DNA from: Comamonas sp. lk
GTDB lineage: Bacteria; Pseudomonadota; Gammaproteobacteria; Burkholderiales; Burkholderiaceae_C
NCBI RefSeq assembly: GCF_900564145.1
Contig: NZ_UOOB01000001.1
Span: 2,048,754 to 2,112,753 of the forward strand
DNA length: 64,000 nt
Direction: 5' to 3'
Under the pieces are notes generated by a model. The model ran no database searches, was not told where the DNA came from, and was given only the letters and a program-made list of their open reading frames with translations. The position numbers and the translations under genes are program-made. Below, piece by piece: positions 17,618 to 26,337 of the stretch. Each line of letters begins with the position of its first letter. Positions within the stretch are counted from its first letter, which is position 1.

Positions 17618-18586
17618 ATGAGCAATTTGTGGAGTCGTTTGACGCAGTCGCTGACCAGTGCCGGCGCCTTGAATGTGCGTCAGCCACTGGTGGCCTGGGA
17701 GTCCTCGTGGGACGAGGCCGAGGCCTTGCAGGCAAGTGGCCTGCTGTGGCGCAAGTCGAAAGATGCAGAGCCAGCGGAGGCCGACCGTGTGAAGCTGCAA
17801 GGTGTGCATTTGCAGACGCAGCAGCTGACCAAGCGCTATGGCGAACGTGAAGTCCTGAAGCAGGTGCAGCTTGATGCGCGGCCCGGCGAATTCATCGCCA
17901 TCGTGGGGCGCAGCGGCTGCGGCAAGTCCACCTTGTTGCGTCTGGTGGCGGGGCTGGAAAAATCCAGCGTCGGCCAGGTGCTGATTGACGACGCGGCCGC
18001 CGACACGGCGCGGCAGGACACGCGCATCATGTTTCAGGATGCCCGCTTGCTGCCCTGGCTGCGCGTGCTGGACAACGTGATTCTGGGCCTGCCGCCATCG
18101 GCAAAGGACAAAGGCCGGGAGGTGCTGGCCCAGGTGGGTCTGGCAGATCGCGAGAACGAATGGCCTGCCAAGCTTTCCGGCGGCCAACGCCAGCGCGTGG
18201 CCTTGGCCCGGGCACTGGTGCACCAGCCGCGTCTGCTGCTGTTGGACGAGCCTCTGGGTGCACTTGACGCGTTGACGCGCATAGAGATGCACAGACTCAT
18301 CGAAGGTCTCTGGCAGCGCCATGGCTTCACGGCCTTGCTGGTGACCCACGATGTGCAGGAGGCCGTAGCCTTGGCAGACCGGGTCATCCTCATTGAAGAC
18401 GGGCGCATTGCGCTGGACGAACGCATTGAGCTGCCGCGGCCGCGCGTGCATGGCGATCCGCGCTTCGCGGCGCTGGAGACCCGCATTCTCGATCGCGTGC
18501 TGCAAAAGCCCGATGTGGCGCCGCCTTCGCTTCCCTCAGAACCCTGGCCCGGTGTGTCCGCATCAGGCCTGCGCTGGGCTATTTAA
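17618..18586 (+). CDS. ssuB: Aliphatic sulfonates import ATP-binding protein SsuB, with an N-terminal extension
   Basis: A 322-residue ABC ATPase for sulfonate import. Residues about 58-285 form the ABC domain: Walker [10 protein letters not shown], signature [15 protein letters not shown], Walker [16 protein letters not shown]-loop VTHD. Residues 1-57 precede the domain and are absent from E. coli SsuB. The first 44 match the free-standing 67-residue protein at 12183. ATG 17618 is used (TTGAGGAGCTTGTG upstream), so the extension is probably translated. A dispersed repeat separates it from ssuC. Confidence 0.9.
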   Translation: MSNLWSRLTQSLTSAGALNVRQPLVAWESSWDEAEALQASGLLWRKSKDAEPAEADRVKLQGVHLQTQQLTKRYGEREVLKQVQLDARPGEFIAIVGRSGCGKSTLLRLVAGLEKSSVGQVLIDDAAADTARQDTRIMFQDARLLPWLRVLDNVILGLPPSAKDKGREVLAQVGLADRENEWPAKLSGGQRQRVALARALVHQPRLLLLDEPLGALDALTRIEMHRLIEGLWQRHGFTALLVTHDVQEAVALADRVILIEDGRIALDERIELPRPRVHGDPRFAALETRILDRVLQKPDVAPPSLPSEPWPGVSASGLRWAI

Positions 18587-18618
18587 CTTTCTTTTTCACC
18601 CCTCTCAAAGGAAACATC

Positions 18619-18834
18619 ATGTCGATTCAAGCTATCAACGTTCGCAACCAGTTCAAAGGCAATATCAAGGAAATCATCCGTGGCGACGTGGTCTCGGAAG
18701 TGGATGTGCAAACCCCTTGGGGCATCGTCACATCGGTCATCACCACGCGCTCGGTGGATGATCTGGGCCTGGTTGTCGGCTCGGAAGTCGTGGCCCTGGT
18801 CAAGTCTACGGAAGTGTCGCTGGCCAAGCTTTAA
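18619..18834 (+). CDS. Small TOBE/Mop-domain protein (molbindin-like)
   Basis: A 71-residue protein made of one Mop/TOBE domain (residues about 4-68: INVRNQFKGNIKEI, then SVITTRSVDDLGLVVGSEVVALVKSTEVSLAKL). Free-standing Mop proteins bind molybdate or tungstate as oligomers, and small oxyanions related to sulfate are plausible ligands. It follows ssuB by 32 bases with AAAGGAAACATC before the ATG, and a terminator ends the unit. Its role in sulfonate uptake is unknown; oxyanion sensing or storage is an inference. Confidence 0.85.
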   Translation: MSIQAINVRNQFKGNIKEIIRGDVVSEVDVQTPWGIVTSVITTRSVDDLGLVVGSEVVALVKSTEVSLAKL

Positions 18835-18867
18835 GTTGTTCTCGGCGAGTCTCACCACGAGGTGATT

Positions 18868-18901
18868 GGCGGTCGTGCCTAGGGTGCGACCGCCTTTTTT
18901 T
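18868..18901 (+). terminator. Rho-independent terminator closing the ssu operon
   Basis: GGCGGTCG pairs with CGACCGCC across an 11-base loop, followed by seven T. Confidence 0.85.
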
Positions 18902-19039
18902 ATGGTGGAAGGTTTTGGCCTGATATGTCACGCAGATGGCTTCTTGAAGACAGTTGCTGCCTGCATAATCTGCTGCGCACCGGGCGAGCGTTCCCCCTGG
19001 TCCGGTCGATAAAACAGATGTTTCAAGGAGCCTTCAACC

Positions 19040-20179
19040 ATGATCGAGAATTCAAGCAGCGCTGCGGCGAGCCAGTCCGAAGTGATAGCCGAAGTGCGCG
19101 GCACGCTGGGCATGATCACGCTCAATCGCCCCCGGGCCTTGAATGCTCTTTCGCTGGGTATGGTGCGCGAGCTGCTGGCGACGCTGCTGACCTGGCAAAA
19201 GGACGACGCCATCCTGGGCGTGGCGATTCGGGGTAGCAACAAGGAAGGTGTCTTTGGCGCTTTCTGCGCTGGCGGCGATATCCGCTTTCTGCATGGCGCA
19301 GGCAGCAGCGGCAACCCGGAGCTTGAGGATTTCTTCACCGAGGAATATGCCCTCAACCATCTGATCCACAGCCTGGGCAAGCCTTATATCGCCTTCATGG
19401 ATGGCATCGTCATGGGCGGCGGCATGGGTATCAGCCAGGGAGGCTCGCTGCGCATCGTGACCGAGCGCACCAAGATGGCCATGCCCGAGACGGCCATTGG
19501 CCTGTTCCCCGATGTGGGCGGTGGCTACTTTCTGTCGCGCTGCCCTGGAGCCGTGGGCGAGTGGCTGGCGCTGACCGGCGACACCATTGGCGCCGGCGAT
19601 GCCGTGGCCTTCGGTCTGGCCGATGGCTGCATGCCTGCCGAACAACAGGCAGAGCTGTGGGAGACGTTGGCCACCACGAAATTTACCAATGTGGAAGCGC
19701 TCAATGCCGTGGTGCGCTCCCGCTTTGTGAGCATGGACGGCAAGAATACGGCGCACCGTGCCGAGATTGATGCCTGTTTTGGTCAGCCCACGGTGGCTGC
19801 CATCGAGCAGGCGCTGCAAGCGGGCAGCGATTGGGCCCAGGCCGAGGCCGCTACCTTGCGCAAGCGTTCGCCGCTGATGCTGCATGTGGTGCTGGAGCAA
19901 ATCCGCCGGGCGCGAAAAATGACGCTGGCCGAGGACCTGCGCATGGAGCGCGATATGGTGCGCCACTGCTTTTATCTGCGCCCCGGTCAGAGCGAAACCC
20001 TGGAAGGCATTCGCGCTCTGGCGGTGGACAAGGACCATAACCCCCGCTGGAATCCCGCGCGAATCGAGGACGTGAGCGATGCGCAGTGGCAGGCATTCTT
20101 TGCCAGCCCCTGGCCCGCACATTCCCACCCGCTGGCTGCGCTGAAGGACTGGTTTTTCGGGCAGGGCTGCTGTCCGTAG
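19040..20179 (+). CDS. 3-hydroxyisobutyryl-CoA hydrolase-like protein (enoyl-CoA hydratase superfamily)
   Basis: A 379-residue crotonase-fold protein. The oxyanion-hole blocks FCAGGDIRFLH and MDGIVMGGGMGISQGG, and METAIGLFPDVGGGYFLSR (read here as MPETAIGLFPDVGGGYFLSR), match the HIBCH class rather than a simple hydratase, and the length also fits HIBCH. HIBCH removes CoA in valine breakdown; related enzymes act on other hydroxyacyl-CoAs. Starts at ATG 19040 with AAGGAGCC upstream. It stands alone between the ssu terminator and a convergent SDR gene. Confidence 0.85.
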   Translation: MIENSSSAAASQSEVIAEVRGTLGMITLNRPRALNALSLGMVRELLATLLTWQKDDAILGVAIRGSNKEGVFGAFCAGGDIRFLHGAGSSGNPELEDFFTEEYALNHLIHSLGKPYIAFMDGIVMGGGMGISQGGSLRIVTERTKMAMPETAIGLFPDVGGGYFLSRCPGAVGEWLALTGDTIGAGDAVAFGLADGCMPAEQQAELWETLATTKFTNVEALNAVVRSRFVSMDGKNTAHRAEIDACFGQPTVAAIEQALQAGSDWAQAEAATLRKRSPLMLHVVLEQIRRARKMTLAEDLRMERDMVRHCFYLRPGQSETLEGIRALAVDKDHNPRWNPARIEDVSDAQWQAFFASPWPAHSHPLAALKDWFFGQGCCP

Positions 20180-20212
20180 CCTGTTGATCCGCTGATGCGC
20201 TGATCCGTAAGT

Positions 20213-21010
20213 TCAGCGCATCACCAGGCCGCCGTCCACCAACAACACCTGTCCCGTCATAAAGCCGCTGAGCTCCGAGGCCAGGAACAGCACCGGCCCG
20301 GCCACGTCCTCTGGTCTGGCCAGGCGTCTGAGCGGCGTGGCCGCCATCAGTGACTCGCGAAACGATTCCTTGGTGTTTTGCGTGCCCTGCGTGGGGTAGA
20401 CCAGGCCTGGTGCCACGCAGTTGACGCGTATGCCCATAGGTCCCAGCTCGCAGGCCAGATTGCGGCTGAAGGACACCAGCGATGCCTTGGCTGTGGTGTA
20501 GTCGTGATAGGGCACGACAGGGTGCTCCACCAGATTGCTGACGATGTTGACGATGCTGCCCCGTGCGCGCTGACGCATCTGCGGCAGTACTGCGCGGCAG
20601 ACGTTGAAGGCTGCGCCCACGGCGCCGTCGAACTGGGCCTGATAGTCGCTCCACTCCAGATCGTCGAAGCGCTTGCGACGCTCGGGGTCGAAAGCATAGG
20701 GTCTGAAGGCGTTGTTGACCACGATGTCTATGGCCCCGGCCTCGCGGACGATGCCGTCCACCATGGACTGGACGTCGGCTTGCGAGCCCACGTCGGCCTT
20801 GACGGCCCAGGCATCGCCGCTCATGTCCTGGCCAGCAGCCTGGCAGGTCGCCACCGTGCTGGCGGCAGCCTCATCATTGGACAGATAGTTGACCGCCACG
20901 GTCGCGCCCTGGCGTGCCAGCGCCGTGGCAATGGCGGCGCCTATGCCACGGCCGGCACCCGTGACCAGTGCCACCTTGCCGCGCAGATTCATTCCAGAAG
21001 CTTGATTCAT
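20213..21010 (-). CDS. SDR family oxidoreductase (FabG-like), possible last gene of the TPP-riboswitch cluster
   Basis: A 265-residue short-chain dehydrogenase. The nucleotide-binding motif TGAGRGIG is near residue 18, NNAF replaces the usual NNAG, and the catalytic YTTAK follows a Ser-containing stretch (NIVSNLVEHP). The end LLVDGGLVMR is typical of classical SDRs. It shares orientation with the LuxE/LuxC/ABC cluster, 139 bases downstream of the binding-protein gene, with a dispersed repeat between. If co-transcribed it could reduce the aldehyde made by the LuxC-like enzyme to an alcohol. That link is inference; a separate transcript is equally possible. Confidence 0.8.
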   Translation of the reverse strand: MNQASGMNLRGKVALVTGAGRGIGAAIATALARQGATVAVNYLSNDEAAASTVATCQAAGQDMSGDAWAVKADVGSQADVQSMVDGIVREAGAIDIVVNNAFRPYAFDPERRKRFDDLEWSDYQAQFDGAVGAAFNVCRAVLPQMRQRARGSIVNIVSNLVEHPVVPYHDYTTAKASLVSFSRNLACELGPMGIRVNCVAPGLVYPTQGTQNTKESFRESLMAATPLRRLARPEDVAGPVLFLASELSGFMTGQVLLVDGGLVMR

Positions 21011-21070
21011 CTCAATTTTCCATTGTGCTGATATGTCGCTCGCAGACCTTCAAGCTGGCGCGGGCAAAGT

Positions 21071-21124
21071 GTGAGACACCGAGGAAGGGCCGCCCCGCAC
21101 CGAGGGCGTCGTCCCCCTCAGAGG
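21071..21124 (-). repeat. Dispersed intergenic repeat, copy 2
   Basis: Read on the minus strand it begins CCCTCTGAGGGGGACGACGC and ends GGTGTCTCAC, paralleling the copy at 17511-17567 without length difference in the aligned part. It lies between the binding-protein gene and the SDR gene. Confidence 0.6.
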
Positions 21125-21149
21125 GAAGCTGCATAGCGACTCAGGGGAA

Positions 21150-22154
21150 CTACAGCAAGCTGGTGGTCACGACGTCAGACACCTTGATCTGGCGCTGTAC
21201 CAGACCCAGAGCGTGATAGGCATCGGCCCCTTTTTGCAGGGCTGCGATGTCGAAGCTGCCCAGAGGCTTGCCAGCCTGTACCGGCTGGGAGGACGCATTG
21301 CGCAGGCGGATCACGTCGAGGTTGATGTCGCGCTGCGTGCCGTCGATGGCGTACTTGCCGGCCAGGGTCGCTGCCTCCTCGGGGTTGGCCATCATCCAGG
21401 CCGCGCTGTCGCGGTAGCCCTTGAGGAAAGCCTTGAGCAAATCCTTCTTCTCGCGCAGCACATCCTCGCGCACCACGAACATATCGCTGGAGATGTTCAG
21501 GTGCTCGCGCACCTGCATCACGTTGACTTCGCCAATGCCTTTGCGCAGGCCCACGGTCAGACCGGTGTCGGTGGCAGCCGTGGCATCGACCTGGCCTTGC
21601 ATCAGCGGCGCGAAGTTGAGCAGGCCGGTGACGACGATGGTCACATCCGATTCCTTGAGGCCGGCCTGGTGCAGCATCACCAGCAGGTTCTGGCGCGTGC
21701 CGCTGGACAGGCTGTAGACGCCAATTTTCTTGCCCTTGAGGTCGGCCGGCTTGTGAATGCCTGCCGACTTGAGCGAGACCACGTTGAATACGTTTTGCGG
21801 ATAGATGTCGTAGATGGCGACCAGCTTCTCGCCCTTGTCCAGTGCCATGAAGAAGGAGCCTGGATCGGTGAAGGCCACATCGGCCTGGCCGCTGAGCATA
21901 TTGCGTATGGCATCGCCACCGCCCGCCCCCGGCAGGTAGGCCAGCTCCAGGCCCTGGGCCTTGAAAAAGCCTTTTTCGGGCTCGACCAAAATGTTGGTGA
22001 TCTCGCTGATGGGCTTGCTCCAGCCTGCCAGGCGGATCTTTCCCTGGACAGGAGCGGCCAGGCTGGTGCCCGCCAGCGTCAGGCCGGTGAGAGCGGCACC
22101 GGCGCCAAGCAGGCTGCGGCGGGAGATGAACGGAGGCTGAATCGGTGTGTGCAT
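21150..22154 (-). CDS. ABC transporter substrate-binding protein, THI5/NMT1-like (ThiY-type)
   Basis: A 334-residue periplasmic binding protein of the NMT1/THI5 fold, which includes binding proteins for thiamin pyrimidine precursors, nitrate, taurine and sulfonates. The leader has a twin-arginine motif (SRRSLLGAGAALTG) and an AA cleavage region. PEKGFFKAQGLELAYLPGAGGGDAIRNMLSGQADVAF is the classic fold start. The ATG at 22154 gives a normal leader; an upstream TTG at 22166 is possible. Sequence alone would allow sulfonate or nitrate, but the TPP riboswitch at the head of the cluster points to a thiamin-related ligand. Confidence 0.8.
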   Translation of the reverse strand: MHTPIQPPFISRRSLLGAGAALTGLTLAGTSLAAPVQGKIRLAGWSKPISEITNILVEPEKGFFKAQGLELAYLPGAGGGDAIRNMLSGQADVAFTDPGSFFMALDKGEKLVAIYDIYPQNVFNVVSLKSAGIHKPADLKGKKIGVYSLSSGTRQNLLVMLHQAGLKESDVTIVVTGLLNFAPLMQGQVDATAATDTGLTVGLRKGIGEVNVMQVREHLNISSDMFVVREDVLREKKDLLKAFLKGYRDSAAWMMANPEEAATLAGKYAIDGTQRDINLDVIRLRNASSQPVQAGKPLGSFDIAALQKGADAYHALGLVQRQIKVSDVVTTSLL

Positions 22155-22179
22155 GGCGCGGATCAAACAGTGGAGAAAC

Positions 22180-22968
22180 TCAAGACTTGCCGCTTGAGCG
22201 AGAGATTGGAAAGGCGTGGGTGCGCAGCAGTCTGCGCTCCAGCATCAGACAGGCCTGATACAGCAGCAGGCCCATGGCGGCGATGATGACCAGGGCCGCG
22301 AACATCAAAGAGGTGTCCATCATTCCCTGGGCGGCAATGACCACGGCGCCCAGGCCGCGGCTGGCGCCCATGAACTCGGCCACCACCGCACCGACCAGAG
22401 CCAGAACCACGGCCACGCGCAGACCCGCCAGGATGGCGGGCAGGCCCGCGGGCAGTTTCAGGCGCAGCAGCGTCTGCAGGCGCGTTGCCCCCAGCATGCG
22501 AAACAGCTGCAGCCGCTGGGCATCGACCTGCCTGAGGCCGGTCAGCGTGTTCTCCATCAGCGGGAAAAAGCAGATCAGCGCCGTGATCAGCACCGTGGGC
22601 AACATGCCAAAGCCGAACCACAGCACAAACAGCGGCGCCAGCGCCAGCTTGGGTACGACCTGGCTGACCACCACATAGGGCTTGAGCACACGCTCCAGCA
22701 ATTCCCATTCGGCCAGTGCCATGCCCATCAGCAGACCGGCCAGGCTGCCGGCCGCCAGGCCCAGCAGCAGGGCTTGCAGCGTTGCTAGCAGGTGCGGCCA
22801 GAAATAGCCCGAGGCCAGGCCCGTCCATAGCGACGCTGCCACCACCGAAGGCGCGGGCAGCACCAGGGCCGACAGACCCCATTGCCGCACCAGCAGCTCC
22901 CACAGGCCCAGCAAAATCAGCAGCAGGGCAGCGGCCAGCAGCCGTGCCTGAAATGGCGTGGCGCTCAT
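22180..22968 (-). CDS. ABC transporter permease (ThiX/SsuC family)
   Basis: A 262-residue inner-membrane permease with about six hydrophobic segments. KYV-type block VLKPYVVVSQVVPKLALAPLFVLWFGFG and the EAA-like loop QLFRMLGATRLQTLLRLKLPAGLPA near residue 165 place it in the BPD_transp_1 family of nitrate/taurine/thiamin-precursor permeases. Its ATG overlaps the stop of the ATPase gene (ATGA), so the two are translationally coupled. Ligand assignment depends on the riboswitch. Confidence 0.85.
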   Translation of the reverse strand: MSATPFQARLLAAALLLILLGLWELLVRQWGLSALVLPAPSVVAASLWTGLASGYFWPHLLATLQALLLGLAAGSLAGLLMGMALAEWELLERVLKPYVVVSQVVPKLALAPLFVLWFGFGMLPTVLITALICFFPLMENTLTGLRQVDAQRLQLFRMLGATRLQTLLRLKLPAGLPAILAGLRVAVVLALVGAVVAEFMGASRGLGAVVIAAQGMMDTSLMFAALVIIAAMGLLLYQACLMLERRLLRTHAFPISRSSGKS

Positions 22969-23723
22969 AGGGCAGTCCTGTCCATGGATGCGCGCACGCG
23001 GGCACAGTATTCGTTGAAGAGCGGACCATGGCGCATGGCCTGGGTGCGGGGCGCGGGCAGCTCAATCGTCCAGTCGTCCACAATGCGCCCGCCATGCATG
23101 AGTGCGATGCGGTCGCCCAGGTAGACGGCTTCATTGATGTCGTGGGTGACGAAGAGCACCGTGGTGCCGCGTTCGCGGCAGGTGCGCAGCAGATCGTCCT
23201 GCAGCTCGGCGCGTGTGATGGCGTCCAGGGCGGCAAAAGGCTCATCCAGCAGCAACAGCGGTGGGGCAAGAATCAGCGCCCGTGCCAGAGCCGCACGGCT
23301 TTGCTGGCCGCCAGAGAGCTGGCGTGGATGCTGTTGTGCATGGCTTGCCAGTCCCAGTTGATCCAGCAGTTGCAGCGCATGCTGCCTGTCCTGTGGTGTG
23401 GGTTTGCGCTGCAGCGAAACAGGCAGCAGCACATTGTTCAGCACTGTCAGCCAATCGAGCAGCGTGGGGGCCTGGAACATAAAGCCCACTTGCGGCCCGG
23501 GTGCGGCCAACTCGCCCCTACGTTCGCGATCATGCAACACGATGCGGCCAGATTGCGGTCTGAGCAGGCCTGCAGCCAGCTTGAGCAGCGTGGTCTTGCC
23601 GCAGCCGCTGCGGCCCAGCAGGCAGTGAATTTCGCCGGCTTGCATACGCCAGTCCACACCGTCCACTACCGGGGCATGGCCGGGATAGGTGAAGACCGCT
23701 CGTTCGATCTCGAGAAAAGCCAT
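22965..23723 (-). CDS. ABC transporter ATP-binding protein (ThiZ/SsuB family)
   Basis: A 252-residue ABC ATPase: Walker [11 protein letters not shown], signature QLSGGQQSRAALARAL, Walker B LLLLDEPFAALDAI, H-loop VTHD. The ATG at 23723 (MAFLEIE) is preferred because GAGG lies just before it; the frame also opens five codons upstream. The start is 4 bases after the luxC-like stop. With the permease and binding protein it forms a full importer of the thiamin-precursor/sulfonate/nitrate type. Confidence 0.87.
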   Translation of the reverse strand: MAFLEIERAVFTYPGHAPVVDGVDWRMQAGEIHCLLGRSGCGKTTLLKLAAGLLRPQSGRIVLHDRERRGELAAPGPQVGFMFQAPTLLDWLTVLNNVLLPVSLQRKPTPQDRQHALQLLDQLGLASHAQQHPRQLSGGQQSRAALARALILAPPLLLLDEPFAALDAITRAELQDDLLRTCRERGTTVLFVTHDINEAVYLGDRIALMHGGRIVDDWTIELPAPRTQAMRHGPLFNEYCARVRASMDRTAL

Positions 23724-23727
23724 GTCC

Positions 23728-25179
23728 TCAGTCCGCATAAGAGGCCAAGGGTTGGGCCGCTAGCTCGGCCGATTGCTCGATCTCGGTCATGCGCACCAGA
23801 TCGATCAGATTGAAGCGCCCGTCATGGTGCCAGCCGGCCTCGGGCATGCTCATGGAACCTATGGCACTGATGCGCGTAACGCCGGCGGCGCCCAGCAGAC
23901 CGGCCAGCCGGTATAGCTGCTCGGGTGTGGCGGCAATGCCGGCGGTCTGCAGGAATTCGCGCTGCGCGGCAACCACGGGGACCACGGCATCCAGGCTGTC
24001 CACGCCGACCACGGCAATCGTGCGGTATAGGGCCGTGGGCGTCAGCGGCTGCAGGCTGTCGCTATAGGCCACGCTCCAGGGTGCATCCACCGGGCCCAGC
24101 AACTGCTGCTCGTCACCTGCCCACTCCACGCTCTGCTGCCATTTGGCGATGGCCGTGCCTTCCTCCAGAGCCAGGGGGCGGCGCGCAAAGCGGCGCTGCA
24201 GATTGGCCAGCTCGGCGGCCAGATAGTCGGTAAAGGCGCGCGGGCTCACGGGAGCGCCACGCTCCACATAAAAGACATGGGGCGAGTAGCAGCCTTGCTG
24301 GTCGTAGCGCATCACGTCCCAGGCGGCGAGGCGGGCCGTAGCGGGAGCTTTGAGCGTATCCATTGCGGCCGCGCCGATCAGGCCAAAGCCCAGCTTGTGG
24401 CCGTGGGGCAGAAAGCGGGTGGTCACGGGCAGGCGCCGGCGCAGCGCATCCAGCGTCTGGTTGCCGCCATAGGCCAGCACCGTATCAGCGCGCTCGTACA
24501 AGGCGCTGGCTTCCTCTGTGCCCGCGCCGCTCCACCACACCACGGCCAGACAATCGGCCAACGGCGGATGGACTTCGGCCAGCAGCCGTGCAAACCAGCC
24601 TGCGAACAGTGGCTCGGCGCTTGCCAGCTTGCCTATGCTGGGTGCCTTGACCAGCAGGCCGCAGACCAGGCTCCACAGCGACAGCGCCGGTACGTTGCCC
24701 GCCCAGCTGTGCACCAGCAGATCAGGCCCGAAGGCCCGTACGGCTCCGCCCTTGGGCGCGGGCTGGAAACCGTCCAGTACGGCGGGGTTGGCAAAATCCT
24801 CGGCCACAAAGCGCCGCAGCTGCGCGGCGCGGAAGGTCTTGAAAAACCCGGTCAGTCCCAGCCGCACCATGTCCGCGTCGTAGCCGCTGACCACGGGCAG
24901 CCAGGCTTCGGCCTGTTGGCGATACGGATCATTGCGGTCAAGCAGGCGCGCAATGGCTCGGTCGATCACGGCGATGATCTCTGCCACCGTCATGGTTCGC
25001 AGATGGCGATCTGCCGCCTGCTGCACCCGATCCGCCAGCGCCCGCATCTGGGCGGCGCTCAGCACGGGAACAGAGACTTCCAGCCGCAGGTCCTCGCGTT
25101 CAAAGGGCAGCACTTGCCACTGAACCTCGTCGTCGCGTAAGCCGGGCAGATAGCCGGCCGTGATCCGCTCGATCTTCAT
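23728..25179 (-). CDS. LuxC-like acyl-CoA/acyl-protein reductase
   Basis: A 483-residue protein of the LuxC family, which is related to aldehyde dehydrogenases and reduces an activated acyl group (thioester) to an aldehyde with NADPH. Visible features: HSWAGNVPALSLWSLVCGLLVKAPSIGK near residue 150, YGGNQTLDALRRRLP near residue 235, and DQQGCYSPHVFYVERG near residue 290 with the conserved catalytic Cys. The C-terminal RISAIGSMSMPEAGWHHDGRFNLIDLVR is also typical. The ATG at 25179 overlaps the LuxE-like stop (ATGA). No luxA, luxB or luxD is present, so the aldehyde is not for luminescence. The TPP-controlled context suggests reduction of a carboxylated thiamin precursor; this is inference. Confidence 0.88.
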   Translation of the reverse strand: MKIERITAGYLPGLRDDEVQWQVLPFEREDLRLEVSVPVLSAAQMRALADRVQQAADRHLRTMTVAEIIAVIDRAIARLLDRNDPYRQQAEAWLPVVSGYDADMVRLGLTGFFKTFRAAQLRRFVAEDFANPAVLDGFQPAPKGGAVRAFGPDLLVHSWAGNVPALSLWSLVCGLLVKAPSIGKLASAEPLFAGWFARLLAEVHPPLADCLAVVWWSGAGTEEASALYERADTVLAYGGNQTLDALRRRLPVTTRFLPHGHKLGFGLIGAAAMDTLKAPATARLAAWDVMRYDQQGCYSPHVFYVERGAPVSPRAFTDYLAAELANLQRRFARRPLALEEGTAIAKWQQSVEWAGDEQQLLGPVDAPWSVAYSDSLQPLTPTALYRTIAVVGVDSLDAVVPVVAAQREFLQTAGIAATPEQLYRLAGLLGAAGVTRISAIGSMSMPEAGWHHDGRFNLIDLVRMTEIEQSAELAAQPLASYAD

Positions 25180-26258
25180 GCGGCAGCAGCTTTCACAAAC
25201 TCCTCTACGGCCAGCGAACAGCCCTTGGCGGCCGCACCCTCGGCACGGCCCAGCAGCAGAAAACCACCCTCGGCCCACAGGCCCACGTCCTCGGTCAGTA
25301 TGGTGGTGACGGCGTTGTAGTTGGCCAGGTCGCAGTGCACGAGGATGCCGCGCTCGCCGGGTGCCACGTTGCGGCCGGTGACGGGCTCGACCAGGCGCGA
25401 GCGTATCCAGTGCGGCCCCGATTTGACCGAGGGCAGCACGGTGTTGCCGTCGTCATAGAACTGCGTGCTCAGCTCGGTCATGCCATACATATTGATGCAG
25501 TGACTGAGCGGCACGCCCAGCAGCTGGGACAGGTCGGCATAGAACTCCTCCAGCGGCAACTCGCGCGACTGGCCTTTGTAGCCGCCCGTGTCGAGAATGC
25601 GGCTGCCCGCAGGCAGGCGAAAGCTACGGCCCTGGGCACGCAGAGCGTCCATCACATGTACCAGGCTGAAGCTGGCACCCAGCAGTGCATAAGGTCGGTC
25701 TGTACGTTCGGATTCCTCCAGAGCCGCGCACAGCGCCGGCATGTCCAGCCCCTCAGAGCCCAGGAAATAGCGGCTGTCAGGCGTGCCGAACTCAGACTTG
25801 GCCAGCGCTAGATAATGCGCCAGCGAGGAATTGGGCATGGCTTGCTCGTCGGGGAAAAGAATGCCCATGGGCAGACGCTCCGCTCCTTGCATGAAGCGCT
25901 GTGCGAAGTTGCGCGTCATCGACAGATCGTAGACGTCGAGCAGGGGGTGGAAGTGGCGGCCGCGCGCAGCCCGACCCGTAGTGCCGCTGGTCATAAACAC
26001 GCGCTCGGTGGGGGAGGCGGGCTCGCTGCGCAGCTCCATGGCCTTGAAAGCGTCAATGGGTACGGCCGGAATATCGCTCCAGGTCTTCACATTGCGCAGC
26101 GTGGCACCGCGCCGCTGGCAGAAGCTGCGAAACGGCGCATTGGATTCGAACTGATAGGCAAACAGCCGCAGGGCGAGCTGGTCGAACTGGTCGTCGGTGC
26201 AGCCATCCATGGCAATGAATGAGAGCAGGTCTGCGACCAGCGAGGCGGCCTTGTCCAT
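25176..26258 (-). CDS. LuxE-like acyl-protein synthetase (acyl-activating enzyme)
   Basis: A 360-residue protein of the LuxE family, in the ANL/adenylate-forming class. LuxE activates a carboxylic acid with ATP and passes it to the reductase. Seen: phosphate-binding-like FMTSGTTGRAARGRHF near residue 90, LLGASFSLVHVMDALRAQG near residue 190, ILDTGGYKGQSRELP near residue 215 and CINMYGMTELSTQFYDDG near residue 255. The start ATG 26258 is preceded by GAAGGAATTCC. First gene of the unit, 80 bases downstream of the TPP riboswitch; luxC follows with a 4-base overlap. Substrate unknown. Confidence 0.88.
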   Translation of the reverse strand: MDKAASLVADLLSFIAMDGCTDDQFDQLALRLFAYQFESNAPFRSFCQRRGATLRNVKTWSDIPAVPIDAFKAMELRSEPASPTERVFMTSGTTGRAARGRHFHPLLDVYDLSMTRNFAQRFMQGAERLPMGILFPDEQAMPNSSLAHYLALAKSEFGTPDSRYFLGSEGLDMPALCAALEESERTDRPYALLGASFSLVHVMDALRAQGRSFRLPAGSRILDTGGYKGQSRELPLEEFYADLSQLLGVPLSHCINMYGMTELSTQFYDDGNTVLPSVKSGPHWIRSRLVEPVTGRNVAPGERGILVHCDLANYNAVTTILTEDVGLWAEGGFLLLGRAEGAAAKGCSLAVEEFVKAAAA

Positions 26259-26337
26259 GGAATTCCTTCGAGAGCTGGGACATGATGCTCCGAAGGCCCC
26301 TGGCTGTGCCGCAAGCAGGTGCGGTCACGTCAGGATG

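Noticed and set aside
16680..18586. Taurine transporter (TauBC) rather than SsuBC
   Set aside because: SsuE and SsuD are encoded in the same unit and no TauD dioxygenase is present, so alkanesulfonate use is the better reading.
22163..23269. Open frame of 368 codons on the minus strand overlapping permease and ATPase
   Set aside because: It runs through two genes that have proper motifs in other frames; the product is low-complexity.
23728..26258. Bioluminescence operon
   Set aside because: LuxC and LuxE homologues are present, but luxA, luxB and luxD are missing and the leader is a TPP riboswitch.
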